A program made the position numbers and the translations under genes. Positions 25,311 to 34,106 of a stretch of 64,000 bases of DNA are shown piece by piece. Origin of the DNA: Subtercola sp. (lineage in GTDB: Bacteria; Actinomycetota; Actinomycetes; Actinomycetales; Microbacteriaceae). The notes beneath the pieces were generated by a model. The model did not search any database. It was not told the origin of the DNA and saw only the letters and a list, made by a program, of their open reading frames with translations. Numbering within the stretch: position 1 is the stretch's first letter; every line of letters begins with the position of its first letter. The stretch lies in the NCBI GenBank assembly GCA_025463745.1, contig JAODBB010000001.1:1-64000 (forward strand), written 5' to 3'.

Positions 25311-26591
25311 ATGCGTAGAACACGAGGAAGTGTCGCCATCGGACTCGCAGTTGTTGCGTCGCTCGCAGCGCTGACAGCTTGTAGCCCCGGCGGAAGCGCC
25401 CCGAGCAGCGGGGCGTCAAGCGACGTGACCCTGACGGTTTCGCGCTGGTCGGGCCCGCAGGCCGACGCCCAGCAGAAACTGCTCGACGAATACAGCAAGC
25501 AGACCGGTGTCACCGTCAAGATGGACGCCATCGACTACGGCCAGCTGAAGCAGAAACAGACGCTGAACATGAGCACAAAGACCGGTCAGTACGACCTCGT
25601 GTACGTTCCAGAGGCCTGGTTCGGAGAGTACTCACAGGCCGGATACCTGACTCCGCTCGACGATATGGTCAAGGACACCAGCCTCACCGGCGCCGACTGG
25701 AACCAGAGTGACTTTGAGAAGAGCGGACTCGATGTTTACACGACAGCCGCTGGCTCGCTTCAGGCGCTCCCCTACTTCGCCCAGACCCCGCTGCTCGTCT
25801 ATGACAAAGACAAGCTGAAGGCCGCCGGTTTCGACGAACCGAAGACCTGGGATGACGTGCTGAAGGTCGCCGCATATTTCAAAGATCAGGGCTCCGGAAT
25901 CGCGCTGCCCTTCAAGCAGGGCTCGGCCATAACGAACGTCATGGCCGCGCTGCTCGCCGGCAACAACACTGACTTTTTCGACGCCAGCGGCAAGCTAGAC
26001 CTGACGAGCCCCGCGGTCGTGCAGACGGTTCAGTTCATGCAGGCACTGAGCAAAGACAGCCTCGCCGGCAGCAACGGCTGGCATTGGGACGAAGTGAATA
26101 AGGCTCTGCAGTTCGGCCAGGCGCCGATCGGCATCTCGAGTTCGGGCCTGTTCACCGCGCTCGAAGACCCCAATCAGTCGAACGTCTCGGGCAAGCTCGG
26201 CTATGCCCCCCTTCCCTACGCTCAAGCGCCGGCCGGCCTGCTGCAGACCTGGGCCTGGGCCGTTCCCGCCGACAGCAAGAACCAACAGGAGGCTTTCAAG
26301 CTCGCCGCCTGGCTTGACGGCAAGCAGGCCCTCACCGAGATGAGCCAGGCCGATCCCTCGTTCATCAGCTTCCGCACCTCGCTCGCCGCCGATCCCGCGC
26401 TGGCAAAGAACGCACCGTGGCTGGCCGCCGCAAACGAGGCATTCAAGAACGGCGTGACGCTTCCTTTGCAGCCTGCCGCTCCTGAGCTGCTCGACGCACT
26501 TGCGACGGGGCTGTCGGGTGTCGTGACAAACGGAGACGATCCGGCGACGATGCTCCAATCGGTGCAGAACACAGAAGCCTCGAAGTTCTAG
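25311..26591 (+). CDS. Sugar-binding lipoprotein of the second carbohydrate ABC importer
   Basis: A 426-residue extracellular binding lipoprotein (SBP family 1). Signal peptide ends with LAALTAC, Cys at about 24. ATG 25311 has a GAGG box at 25302-25305; the frame is open to 25179 but only this start places the signal peptide at the N-terminus. Trp-rich pocket residues (SRWSG, GWHWDE, QTWAWAVP) suggest a carbohydrate or cyclitol ligand. First gene of a five-gene operon ending with an aldolase. Confidence 0.87.
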   Translation: MRRTRGSVAIGLAVVASLAALTACSPGGSAPSSGASSDVTLTVSRWSGPQADAQQKLLDEYSKQTGVTVKMDAIDYGQLKQKQTLNMSTKTGQYDLVYVPEAWFGEYSQAGYLTPLDDMVKDTSLTGADWNQSDFEKSGLDVYTTAAGSLQALPYFAQTPLLVYDKDKLKAAGFDEPKTWDDVLKVAAYFKDQGSGIALPFKQGSAITNVMAALLAGNNTDFFDASGKLDLTSPAVVQTVQFMQALSKDSLAGSNGWHWDEVNKALQFGQAPIGISSSGLFTALEDPNQSNVSGKLGYAPLPYAQAPAGLLQTWAWAVPADSKNQQEAFKLAAWLDGKQALTEMSQADPSFISFRTSLAADPALAKNAPWLAAANEAFKNGVTLPLQPAAPELLDALATGLSGVVTNGDDPATMLQSVQNTEASKF

Positions 26592-26607
26592 AAACTCTGC
26601 TCCGGGG

Positions 26608-26648
26608 GTCCGATGCGAACGGGGCCACCACCCTCGTTCGCATCGGAC
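26608..26648. terminator. Intercistronic 14-bp hairpin between binding protein and permease genes
   Basis: GTCCGATGCGAACG (26608-26621) is perfectly complementary to CGTTCGCATCGGAC (26635-26648) with a 13-nt loop. No U-run follows, so it is more likely a partial terminator or RNA-stabilising stem that keeps the binding-protein message more abundant than the permease message. Confidence 0.6.
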
Positions 26649-26693
26649 TCTCGTCCCCTAGCCGGCTCGACCCATACGAATGTACAGACAAAT

Positions 26694-27620
26694 ATGACAA
26701 GTACCACCACTTCGCGTAGGGCGATTCCGCGCACGAAGAGCAGCTATGCGAAGCGAGACCGGCGCCTCGCCGTGATCCTGCTTCTGCCCGCCGGAATAAC
26801 CATCTTGCTCGTCATGATCATCCCACTCGGCTTCGCGTTCTACACCAGCTTCTTCAACTACAGCCTTGGTCAAGAAGGCAATATGGCCTTCGTCTTCCTT
26901 GACAACTACGTCAAGTTCTTCACCGACCCGGTCGCCCTGAGGTCGCTCTTGAACACTGTCATCTTCACGATCCTCTCGCTCGCATTCTGCATAACGATCG
27001 GAGTGGGCATCTCAGTGCTGCTGCGGAGCCTCAAGCCCCGCACCGCCAACGTGATGCGGGCGATCTTCGCGATGCCTGTACTGATCTCGCCGATCATCGT
27101 GAGCCTCATCTGGCGATACATGTATGACCCGACCTACGGCATCGTCTACTTCGTTCTCGATCACCTGGGCCTGGGGAGTTTCGGGGGTCTCACCGACTCG
27201 ACCACTGCGCTATTCTGCATCGTCATCACAGATGTCTGGCACGCTACACCGTTCATCATTCTTGTCGCCTCGGCGGGCCTCACCGTCATCCCTGAGGAAC
27301 TCTATGAGGCGGCCCGCCTCGACGGCGCATCAGCGCCCAGGATGCTCTTCAATATCACCCTCCCGCTCATGACGAAGGTGCTCGTGGTTCTGATTCTCAT
27401 TCGCGGCACCGACGCCTTCCGGGTCTTCGACTTGATCTACGGGCTTACCGGCGGAGGACCCGCGAACTCCACGACCTCGCTCAGTATCTACGCCTACAAA
27501 CAGGCGTTCGAGAACAACCAGATGGGCTTCGCTATGGCCGCCTCGATCGTCACGCTGCTCTGCTTGATCATCCTCTTCGGACCATTTCTGCGTAACTCAG
27601 CTCGCGAGAAAGACGCATAG
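26694..27620 (+). CDS. Carbohydrate ABC transporter permease (MalF/UgpA type)
   Basis: A 308-residue six-helix permease. EAA loop: YEAARLDGASAPRMLFNITLP near 215-235, then the family motif TGGGPANSTTSLSIYAY. ATG 26694 lacks a clear ribosome-binding site; the upstream in-frame ATG 26613 lies within the hairpin and is unlikely. It acts with the permease 11 nt downstream and the lipoprotein upstream. No ATPase is encoded nearby. Confidence 0.88.
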   Translation: MTSTTTSRRAIPRTKSSYAKRDRRLAVILLLPAGITILLVMIIPLGFAFYTSFFNYSLGQEGNMAFVFLDNYVKFFTDPVALRSLLNTVIFTILSLAFCITIGVGISVLLRSLKPRTANVMRAIFAMPVLISPIIVSLIWRYMYDPTYGIVYFVLDHLGLGSFGGLTDSTTALFCIVITDVWHATPFIILVASAGLTVIPEELYEAARLDGASAPRMLFNITLPLMTKVLVVLILIRGTDAFRVFDLIYGLTGGGPANSTTSLSIYAYKQAFENNQMGFAMAASIVTLLCLIILFGPFLRNSAREKDA

Positions 27621-27631
27621 GAGGCGCCGGT

Positions 27632-28459
27632 ATGAAAAAGAAGTTCCGCCCTGGCGCGATCGCCAAATGGGCCGTGCTCATTATCTTCACGTTCTGGACG
27701 GTCGTCCCGATCGCCATCATCATTATGAACTCCTTCAAGAAGGCGAAGGACATCTTCACGAGCAGCCCGACGCTGTTCTTCACCCCCACCCTCGACAATT
27801 ACGTCAACGCCTTCACGAAGGCCGACTTCGGGCTCTACTACCTCAACAGCACGATTGTCGCGTTTGTCTCGACGGCGGTGGTGATCATCGTCGGCACCTT
27901 CGCGGCCTACGCACTCACGAGCTTCCAGATGAAGGGCGCGAACACCATCGCAGGGGGCTTTCTCGTTGCAAAGCTCGTGCCGGTTATCTCGATGCTGCTC
28001 CCGCTGTTCGTGATCATCAATACGATCGGGCTGCGCGGCACGCTCGGCGGTCCGATCATCGCTCACATAGCGCTCAACTTACCGTTCGTGGTGTGGCTCA
28101 TGATGGGATTCCTCCGCGACGTGCCCACCGAGCTGCAGCAAGCAGCGATGATCGACGGCGCGACCCGAATGCAGGCGTTCTGGCGCGTACTCTTCCCGGT
28201 GGTGCTTCCGGGCATCGCGGCGGCATTCATTTTGAGCATGCAGTATTCGTGGAACGAGCTCCTGTTCTCGCTGCAGCTCACCGACCTCGATACGTACACA
28301 CTTCCCGTCGGTATCGCGAGCTTCACCGGATCTGTCTCCGTCGACTGGGGCCTGAGCAGCGCCGCCGCAACCGCGACGATGGTGCCGATCATCATTTTGG
28401 GCTTCTTCGTGCAGCGTTACATCGCTGAGGGCACAACCGGAGGGGCGGTGAAGGGATGA
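27632..28459 (+). CDS. Carbohydrate ABC transporter permease (MalG/UgpE type)
   Basis: A 275-residue permease with an AGGAGG box before ATG 27632. The EAA loop is QQAAMIDGATRMQAFWRVLFP near 170-190. The stop overlaps the kinase start as ATGA, placing transport and catabolism in one transcript. Confidence 0.9.
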   Translation: MKKKFRPGAIAKWAVLIIFTFWTVVPIAIIIMNSFKKAKDIFTSSPTLFFTPTLDNYVNAFTKADFGLYYLNSTIVAFVSTAVVIIVGTFAAYALTSFQMKGANTIAGGFLVAKLVPVISMLLPLFVIINTIGLRGTLGGPIIAHIALNLPFVVWLMMGFLRDVPTELQQAAMIDGATRMQAFWRVLFPVVLPGIAAAFILSMQYSWNELLFSLQLTDLDTYTLPVGIASFTGSVSVDWGLSSAAATATMVPIIILGFFVQRYIAEGTTGGAVKG

Positions 28460-29400
28460 CCGCGTTCGACGTGATCACGATCGGCCGAGTAGGTGTCGAT
28501 CTCTACCCGCTACAAGACGGCCTGGGGCTCGAAGACGTATCGACATTCGGCAAGTACCTCGGAGGCAGCGCGACGAACGTCGCCGTTGCCGCCGCCCGGC
28601 ACGGGCTCCGCACCGCCGTCGTCACGCGCACGGGCGAAGACGCGTTCGGCAGCTTCGTTCGTAACGAGATCGCGCGACTGGGCGTTGACAATAGGTACGT
28701 GAGTAGCGTTGACGGACTCAACACGCCCGTCACCTTCTGCGAGATCTTCCCGCCCGACAACTTCCCGATCTACTTCTACCGCGAGCCAATCGCGCCAGAC
28801 CTCGTGATTGAACCCTCCGAGCTCGACCTGTCGGCGATCGCCGAGGCCGGAATCTACTGGTCGACCGTCACTGGTCTTTCCCGGCAGCCCAGTGTCGCCG
28901 CTCACCACGCCGCGTGGGATGCCCGGGGGCGTCGCGCGTTCACCATACTCGACCTCGACTATCGCGCGGTGTTCTGGGAATCCCCAGAGGCAGCGACTGC
29001 GGAGGTTGCGCGCGCGTTGCCGCACGTGACCGTCGCGATCGGCAACAAGGAGGAATGCGAGATCGCGGTGGGTGAGAGCGACCCAAAACGCGCCGCCGAA
29101 GCCCTCCTCGACCGCGGCGTCGAGCTAGCGATCGTGAAGCAGGGGCCAAAGGGTGTGCTGGCGATGACCCGCGAGGAGACCGTCGAGGTGCCACCGACGC
29201 CGGTCACGGTCGTGAACGGCCTCGGCGCGGGAGACGGGTTCGGAGGCGCCGTCTGCGCTGGCCTCCGCGCCGGCTGGCCACTCGACCGAGTGTTGCGATT
29301 CGCGAATGCCGCGGGCGCGATCGTCGCCAGCCGCCGAGAGTGCTCGACTGCTATGCCCACGACCGCTGAGGTCGAAAACCTAATGGGGGAACGATCATGA
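28456..29400 (+). CDS. iolC: 5-dehydro-2-deoxygluconokinase (IolC-like PfkB kinase)
   Basis: A 314-residue PfkB kinase closest to actinobacterial IolC (EC 2.7.1.92), which phosphorylates 5-dehydro-2-deoxy-D-gluconate in myo-inositol breakdown. Markers: GRVGVDLYPLQDG, GGSATNVAVAAARHG near 36-50, the IolC-type segment FPIYFYREPIAPDL near 95-110 and the catalytic GLGAGDGFGGAVCAG near 252-266. It overlaps the upstream permease and the downstream aldolase by four bases each. No iolB, iolD or classical iolE is present in the window, so its real substrate may differ. Confidence 0.82.
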   Translation: MTAFDVITIGRVGVDLYPLQDGLGLEDVSTFGKYLGGSATNVAVAAARHGLRTAVVTRTGEDAFGSFVRNEIARLGVDNRYVSSVDGLNTPVTFCEIFPPDNFPIYFYREPIAPDLVIEPSELDLSAIAEAGIYWSTVTGLSRQPSVAAHHAAWDARGRRAFTILDLDYRAVFWESPEAATAEVARALPHVTVAIGNKEECEIAVGESDPKRAAEALLDRGVELAIVKQGPKGVLAMTREETVEVPPTPVTVVNGLGAGDGFGGAVCAGLRAGWPLDRVLRFANAAGAIVASRRECSTAMPTTAEVENLMGERS

Positions 29401-30296
29401 TACTGCCCGATTTTGATGCACTCCGGTGGGCTCGTGCCTGCGATCCGGCCACGATCTCCAGCGCGCTGCAGCGCCGGGAGCGCCGGCCGCTTCTGCGAGG
29501 GGACAACCGCCTGTTCATCCTGGCCGCCGATCACCCCGCGCGAGGCTCCCTGGGGGTTCGCGACGACGAAATGGCGATGTCCGACCGGTACGACCTGCTC
29601 GCCCGTCTCAACGAGGCGATGCGGCAGCCCGGCGTGGACGGTTTTCTCGGCACGCCCGATCTCGTCGAAGACCTCGCAGTGATGGGGGCGCTCGAGGGAA
29701 AGATCGTGGTCGGCTCGATGAACCGAGGCGGCCTGAAGTCAGCCGTCTTCGAGATGGACGACCGGTTCACGGCCTACGACATCGACGGTATTCGCGATTC
29801 GTGTCTCGACTTCGCCAAGCTGCTCCTGCGCATCAACCTCGGCGACGCTGGTTCGGTGAACACGCTCGCCGCGGCGGCCGACACAATAAGTCATGCCGCG
29901 CAGCTCAAGCTGCCGATCATGATCGAACCGTTCATGAGCGACTGGGTCGACGGATCGATCCGCAACGATCTGAGCGCTGACTCCGTAATCAAGTCGATCG
30001 CGATCGCCTCGGCGCTCGGCGCCAGCTCTGCCTATTCGTGGTTGAAGCTCCCCGTCGTACCCGACATGGAGCGGGTGATGAAAAGCACCACACTCCCGAC
30101 TCTGCTGCTCGGCGGCGATCCGCAGGGCACGTCAGACGAGATCTACGACACCTGGGAACGAGCGCTCGCTCTTCCGGGCGTGCATGGTCTGGTGGTCGGT
30201 CGCACGATCCTCTACCCGCTCGATGGAGACGTGTCGTCAGCTGTCGAGCGCGCGGCCCAGCTCGTGCACCATTCGAACCGTGATGCCTCAGCGTAG
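29397..30296 (+). CDS. Cgl0159-type (beta/alpha)8 aldolase of inositol-like clusters
   Basis: A 299-residue protein of the DhnA/DeoC-like class I aldolase group that follows iolC in actinobacterial inositol clusters (Cgl0159 family). Signature segments are LFILAADHPARGSLGVRDD near 41-60, FLGTPDLVEDLAVMGAL near 82 and KIVVGSMNRGGLKSAVFEMD near 102. It probably splits the phosphorylated product of the IolC-like kinase into dihydroxyacetone phosphate and a semialdehyde. It ends 7 nt before the convergent regulator gene. Confidence 0.8.
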   Translation: MILPDFDALRWARACDPATISSALQRRERRPLLRGDNRLFILAADHPARGSLGVRDDEMAMSDRYDLLARLNEAMRQPGVDGFLGTPDLVEDLAVMGALEGKIVVGSMNRGGLKSAVFEMDDRFTAYDIDGIRDSCLDFAKLLLRINLGDAGSVNTLAAAADTISHAAQLKLPIMIEPFMSDWVDGSIRNDLSADSVIKSIAIASALGASSAYSWLKLPVVPDMERVMKSTTLPTLLLGGDPQGTSDEIYDTWERALALPGVHGLVVGRTILYPLDGDVSSAVERAAQLVHHSNRDASA

Positions 30297-30303
30297 GTCA
30301 GGC

Positions 30304-31053
30304 TCACTTCTCGACGAGTGTCACCTCGAACGAATAGAGATCGGGGCGATAGGAGTGCACACCGAACTCGACTGCGTGGCCGGACTGGTCGAACAGAGTC
30401 CTCGACATCGTGAGCACCGACGAACCCGGCTTCTGATTGAACAGTGTTGCCTCTTCCTTCGACGCAGTGCGAGCTCCGATAGTCTGCCGAGCGACCTTCA
30501 TCGTCGTTCCACGCGAGCGCATGAGCTGGTAGAGCCCGCGCTTCTCGAGCGACTCGGCAGTCATAGTGAGAAACTCGGGCGGAAGGTAGTTCTCCAAAAG
30601 CGCGAACGGAACTCCGTCAGTGAATCGCAAGCGCTTGATGTGAAGCACTTCGGTGTCGGCCGGCAAAGTGAGCGACTCGAGAATCTCGCCCGAGGGCACA
30701 ATCGCCTCGTGAATCAGCACCGTGGTGCTGGGCGAGCGGTGCGAGAGGCTCAGATCGTCGAACAGGCTCGTCAGTTCGACGCTTCGAGTCAGCCGCCCAC
30801 GCACCACCTGCGTTCCGACGCCACGGCGACGCACGAGCAGTCCCTGGTTGACGAGTTCCTGGATGGCCCGCCGAATGGTGGGGCGAGAGATTCCGAGGTG
30901 CTCTGCGAGCTTCAGCTCGTTCTCAATTCGCGCGCCCGGCGGAAGGTCTCCGCTCTCGATAGCGTCTTGCATGCGACGAGCGACCTGATAGTAGAGAGGG
31001 ATCGGACCAGATCTATCGAGATCCATGAACAGGTCTTCGGTGGTGATGGTCAT
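30304..31053 (-). CDS. GntR-family regulator, HutC/UTRA subfamily
   Basis: A 249-residue regulator. The winged HTH runs from YYQVARRMQDAIESGDLPPG (about 21-40) through LGISRPTIRRAIQELVNQGLL, and the C-terminal UTRA ligand domain spans about 90-245 (ADTEVLHIKRLRFTDGVPFALLEN in part). UTRA domains bind small sugars or phosphosugars. It lies in the middle of the cluster, opposite to both flanking operons. The TTGTnnnnACAT sites at 25.1, 34.0 and 40.3 kb resemble HutC-type operators and are the best candidates for its targets. Confidence 0.87.
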   Translation of the reverse strand: MTITTEDLFMDLDRSGPIPLYYQVARRMQDAIESGDLPPGARIENELKLAEHLGISRPTIRRAIQELVNQGLLVRRRGVGTQVVRGRLTRSVELTSLFDDLSLSHRSPSTTVLIHEAIVPSGEILESLTLPADTEVLHIKRLRFTDGVPFALLENYLPPEFLTMTAESLEKRGLYQLMRSRGTTMKVARQTIGARTASKEEATLFNQKPGSSVLTMSRTLFDQSGHAVEFGVHSYRPDLYSFEVTLVEK

Positions 31054-31147
31054 TTGACTCTCGCAATGCTTGTGAACCGCGACGGCGCATTCGGAATTCG
31101 TTTACGCGCAACAGGGATTCGTCCCTGTACTTCTAATGATAAGACAA

Positions 31148-31159
31148 AGTTACATACAA
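31148..31159. promoter_or_regulatory. Weak GntR operator candidate before the zinc dehydrogenase
   Basis: AGTTACATACAA matches the reverse complement of the 25128 site (ATGTACTTACAA) at 9 of 12 positions and lies directly before the AAGGAG of the dehydrogenase gene. Support is weaker than for the other sites. Confidence 0.35.
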
Positions 31160-31171
31160 GGAGATGATTCT

Positions 31172-32194
31172 ATGCTTTTGAACGGCGCTGTGGTTCAAGA
31201 AATGCTTGCCGTGGTCAAAATCGGGCCAGGAGACGAGGGTGTGGTGCTGCAGGCTGTTGCTGTGCCTGAGCCTCGGCCGGGACACGCGCTGGTGCGGGTG
31301 TCGGCAACGGGGATCTGCGGTACGGACATCCATGTCGCGCACGACGAATACGCGCACGAGGTGCCCGTAGTGATGGGACACGAGATCTTGGGAGTCGTGG
31401 AATCGGTGGGCGAAGATGCCGACGCCGGGCTGGTGGGCGCACGCGTAGTCTGCGAGACCTACTTCTCTATCTGTGGCGTCTGCGATTGGTGTCGCGACGG
31501 TCGCCCGAACCTGTGCCCCCGCCGCCGCTCCATTGGCTCGTTCGAGAACGGCGGTTTCGCATCGCTTGTGCTGGTCCCGGTGCAGAACCTGCACCGACTG
31601 CCTGCGGTCCTCGGAGAAATCGAAGGGGTGCTGTCGGAGCCGCTGGCCTGTGTCGCCCAGTGCCTGCTCGACCCGGCGATCGTCAACCCCGGCGACCGAG
31701 TGCTCGTCACCGGACCGGGTGCGATGGGGCAGCTCTCTGCTCAGGTGGCGAAGGCGGAGGGCGGGTCGGTCGTGTTGGCCGGTCTCCCTCGCGACGCCGA
31801 ACGGTTGGCGGTCGCGGCCCGTCTCGGCATACGCACCACGACCGACATTCCGGCAGTCGATGCCTTCGATGTGGTGATCGAATGCTCGGGAAGCGCCGCC
31901 GGCGCGGCAGTGGCGCTTCGCTCGGCCCGGCGCGGAGGCCGCTACGTGCAGGTGGGCATCTTCGGGCGCGACATCTTGGTGCCGCTTGACCTTGTGCTCT
32001 ACAAAGAACTGGCCGTCTCCAGTGGGTTCGCGTCGACACCGAGGTCGTGGCGCCGTGCAATGGCGCTCATCGAAGACGGCCTTGTCGACCTGGCTCCGCT
32101 CGTCACCCGACAGGTGCCTATCAGCGAGTGGCGCACGGCCTTCGATTCGGCCGCGGCCGGTGAGGGCATCAAGACGGTGATCATCCCGCAGTAG
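31172..32194 (+). CDS. Zinc-dependent alcohol/polyol dehydrogenase (MDR family)
   Basis: A 340-residue medium-chain dehydrogenase of the sorbitol/threonine dehydrogenase type. Catalytic zinc ligands lie in ATGICGTDIHVAHDEY and VMGHEILGVVESVG near 35-72; the structural zinc Cys cluster is CGVCDWCRDGRPNLC near 96-110. The NAD-binding loop VTGPGAMGQLSAQ lies near 170. ATG 31172 has AAGGAG; ATG 31202 is possible. It probably oxidises a secondary hydroxyl of the imported sugar or cyclitol. The 3' end overlaps the convergent mutarotase gene by 14 bases. Confidence 0.85.
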   Translation: MLLNGAVVQEMLAVVKIGPGDEGVVLQAVAVPEPRPGHALVRVSATGICGTDIHVAHDEYAHEVPVVMGHEILGVVESVGEDADAGLVGARVVCETYFSICGVCDWCRDGRPNLCPRRRSIGSFENGGFASLVLVPVQNLHRLPAVLGEIEGVLSEPLACVAQCLLDPAIVNPGDRVLVTGPGAMGQLSAQVAKAEGGSVVLAGLPRDAERLAVAARLGIRTTTDIPAVDAFDVVIECSGSAAGAAVALRSARRGGRYVQVGIFGRDILVPLDLVLYKELAVSSGFASTPRSWRRAMALIEDGLVDLAPLVTRQVPISEWRTAFDSAAAGEGIKTVIIPQ

Positions 32195-33164
32195 CGCGGT
32201 ACACGCGACCGTCGCGTTCGACGCCCGTTACTGCTTGGTCGACGTTGTCGAACGCGACGAGCGTGATCCAGCTCGTCAGCGACTGCCCCGGCTTCAACAC
32301 CAGCGCTTGATTCCTCTGCACGGCGCCGCCGAGCCCGTCGAAGGGCCAGGAACGTTGGGGCTCCAGCCCGATCATGCGGCTGCGGCCGTACCAGGGAAAC
32401 CCGGGATCGCCGTTCTGCAGCCAGATCCAGAGGTGAGGGAAGGCGTCGCGATCCCAGGCGAGCGCCACTCCGGGTCGTGGCTCTGTCGGCCGCAATGCCA
32501 CCCAGTGCTGCGGTAGGTCGTGAATGTAGAGCAGTCGAACTTGGTCTTCGGCGGGTAGCACAGCCAGATCGACCGGTTCGCCCGCCGAACCCATCGCGGT
32601 CGGCCATTCGCTCCGGCCCAGTGCGAGCTGTCCCGGCGTCGCCGGCTCCACTTCGACCGTTCCCCCGGCGAGATCGATCCGTGAGCCAGTAATAGCGGGA
32701 AATGTCGGGTGGTGTCCCCAGAGAAAGGGAGTCGCTTGTGCTCCGATGTTCGTGACGGTCTCTTCGATCATGACGGCAGGCCGGTCGTCGGCGAGCCGCA
32801 CGGTTCGCACGAGTTCGAGCGGGAGCCGGCCCACGGCTTTGAGCGTACATGACGCATCATCAGCGTGGAGCAACTCCAGCGCGGCCAGCGACGCCTCGCC
32901 GTGGAATGCCACCGGAACGCCGCCCACTTCGGCCTCTGCCCCGGCGTTCGGGAACAATACCTGCCAGCCGCCCTGGTAGCGCGAGAGCCAATCCAGTTCG
33001 GTGGAGCCATAGCTGGGGCCCTTGTCGACCGAGAGAGGGCTTTGCCAATCGGCGTAGAAGATCAGGTTCTCAGAGTCGCCGGCGGTGAAGCTCTGGATCT
33101 CTCCGCCGCGTTCCGGGTCGAGTACCACCTTGGCGTGGGGCGAGGTCAGCTCGACGCGTGCCAT
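32181..33164 (-). CDS. Aldose 1-epimerase family protein (galactose mutarotase-like)
   Basis: A 327-residue beta-sandwich protein of the mutarotase-like superfamily. FLWGHHPTFPAI near 145 supplies the paired His and a late GLEPQRSWPFDG near 275 the conserved acid/aromatic strip. The length fits the family. It lies 5 nt after the SDR gene on the same strand. It would interconvert anomers of the imported sugar, or bind it, but the substrate is unknown. Confidence 0.75.
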   Translation of the reverse strand: MARVELTSPHAKVVLDPERGGEIQSFTAGDSENLIFYADWQSPLSVDKGPSYGSTELDWLSRYQGGWQVLFPNAGAEAEVGGVPVAFHGEASLAALELLHADDASCTLKAVGRLPLELVRTVRLADDRPAVMIEETVTNIGAQATPFLWGHHPTFPAITGSRIDLAGGTVEVEPATPGQLALGRSEWPTAMGSAGEPVDLAVLPAEDQVRLLYIHDLPQHWVALRPTEPRPGVALAWDRDAFPHLWIWLQNGDPGFPWYGRSRMIGLEPQRSWPFDGLGGAVQRNQALVLKPGQSLTSWITLVAFDNVDQAVTGVERDGRVYRATAG

Positions 33165-33169
33165 TGCGT

Positions 33170-33967
33170 TCAGTTTCGCTTGTGGCCGACAGACCCGTTG
33201 AGGGTCAGGCCGCCGTCGACGAGCAACACTTGGCCGGTGACATAGCGTGCCGATTCCGACCCCATCATGAGGATGGCTGCTGCAACCTCGTCGGCTTCGG
33301 CAATACGCCGGAGCGGGATGCGCTCCCTATAGGTGGCGCGCACCTCGTCGTTCCAACTCTCGTCGTTCAGCGGAGTTTCAGTGGCGCCAGGAGCGACCGA
33401 ATTGACGCGCACGCCGTGCGGGCCGAGCTCGACAGCTAGTGATCGGGTGAGGCCTGCGATTCCCCCCTTTGCCGTCACATAGCCGGTCATATCGGTAGGC
33501 GGAAAGGGGTCGACCGCAGAACTGATGTTGACGATCGAGCCGGTGCCGGCGGGAACCATGTGTCGCGCGGCGGCCCGGCATCCGCGAATATAGCCGCCTA
33601 GGTTCGAATCGAGCAGGTCCATCCAATCGTGGTCGTCCATACTGAGGAAGGGCTGCACCAGCAGGCGTGCGGCGTTGTTCACCCACACATCGATCCCGCC
33701 CCATTCGGCGGCCACCTCGTCGGCGAGAGCATCGACGTCGGCGGTGTTCTTCGTGTCGCCGACGCGGATGAGCGGCTCCCCTCCGCGCTCGCGGATGGCG
33801 GCGCTCAGTCCGTCGCTGACTCCTGCATCAGAGCCCCGATGCAAGCCCGCCACCCGTGCGCCGGCGTCGGCATAGGCGAGTGCGGTCGCCCGCCCGATTC
33901 CGCGCGAGACGCCAGTGATCACTACTCGAAGGGGGGAAGGGGGCATTTCGGTCACATCGAACTCCAT
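33170..33967 (-). CDS. Short-chain dehydrogenase/reductase
   Basis: A 265-residue classical SDR. The cofactor loop is TGVSRGIG near 18-25, followed by NNAARLLVQ near 95 and the catalytic Ser-Tyr-Lys as NISSAVDPF then GYVTAKGG near 145-165. The C-terminus has the usual GQVLLVDGGLTLNG. It is divergent from the first Gfo/Idh/MocA gene, with GntR-type operators over both promoters, so both belong to the same regulon. Probably a sugar or cyclitol dehydrogenase. Confidence 0.86.
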   Translation of the reverse strand: MEFDVTEMPPSPLRVVITGVSRGIGRATALAYADAGARVAGLHRGSDAGVSDGLSAAIRERGGEPLIRVGDTKNTADVDALADEVAAEWGGIDVWVNNAARLLVQPFLSMDDHDWMDLLDSNLGGYIRGCRAAARHMVPAGTGSIVNISSAVDPFPPTDMTGYVTAKGGIAGLTRSLAVELGPHGVRVNSVAPGATETPLNDESWNDEVRATYRERIPLRRIAEADEVAAAILMMGSESARYVTGQVLLVDGGLTLNGSVGHKRN

Positions 33968-33974
33968 CCGTCAT

Positions 33975-33991
33975 TTGTCAATACATTCTTA
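33975..33991 (-). promoter_or_regulatory. GntR operator with -10 element of the SDR operon
   Basis: TTGTCAATACAT at 33975-33986 matches the regulon 12-mer. On the minus strand TAGACA (34013-34008) and TAAGAA (33991-33986), 16 nt apart, give a promoter whose start would fall inside the operator. Confidence 0.55.
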
Positions 33992-34033
33992 CCAGAATCA
34001 TTTACTCTGTCTAGTATCTTTATGTATTGTCAA
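33989..34033 (+). promoter_or_regulatory. Promoter and inverted GntR operator of the first Gfo/Idh/MocA operon
   Basis: TTACCA (33989-33994), 17 nt, TAGTAT (34012-34017), with ATGTATTGTCAA at 34022-34033, the inverted form of the 12-mer (TTGACAATACAT). The operator covers the predicted start. Together with the 33975 site this makes a symmetric, two-operator divergent promoter. Confidence 0.55.
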
Positions 34034-34106
34034 TATGACTTAGCAGCGGCACCGCCCCGTCGGACCGCCATCGATAGGCACTTGCTCAGAGGAGAGAAAA
34101 CCCACC

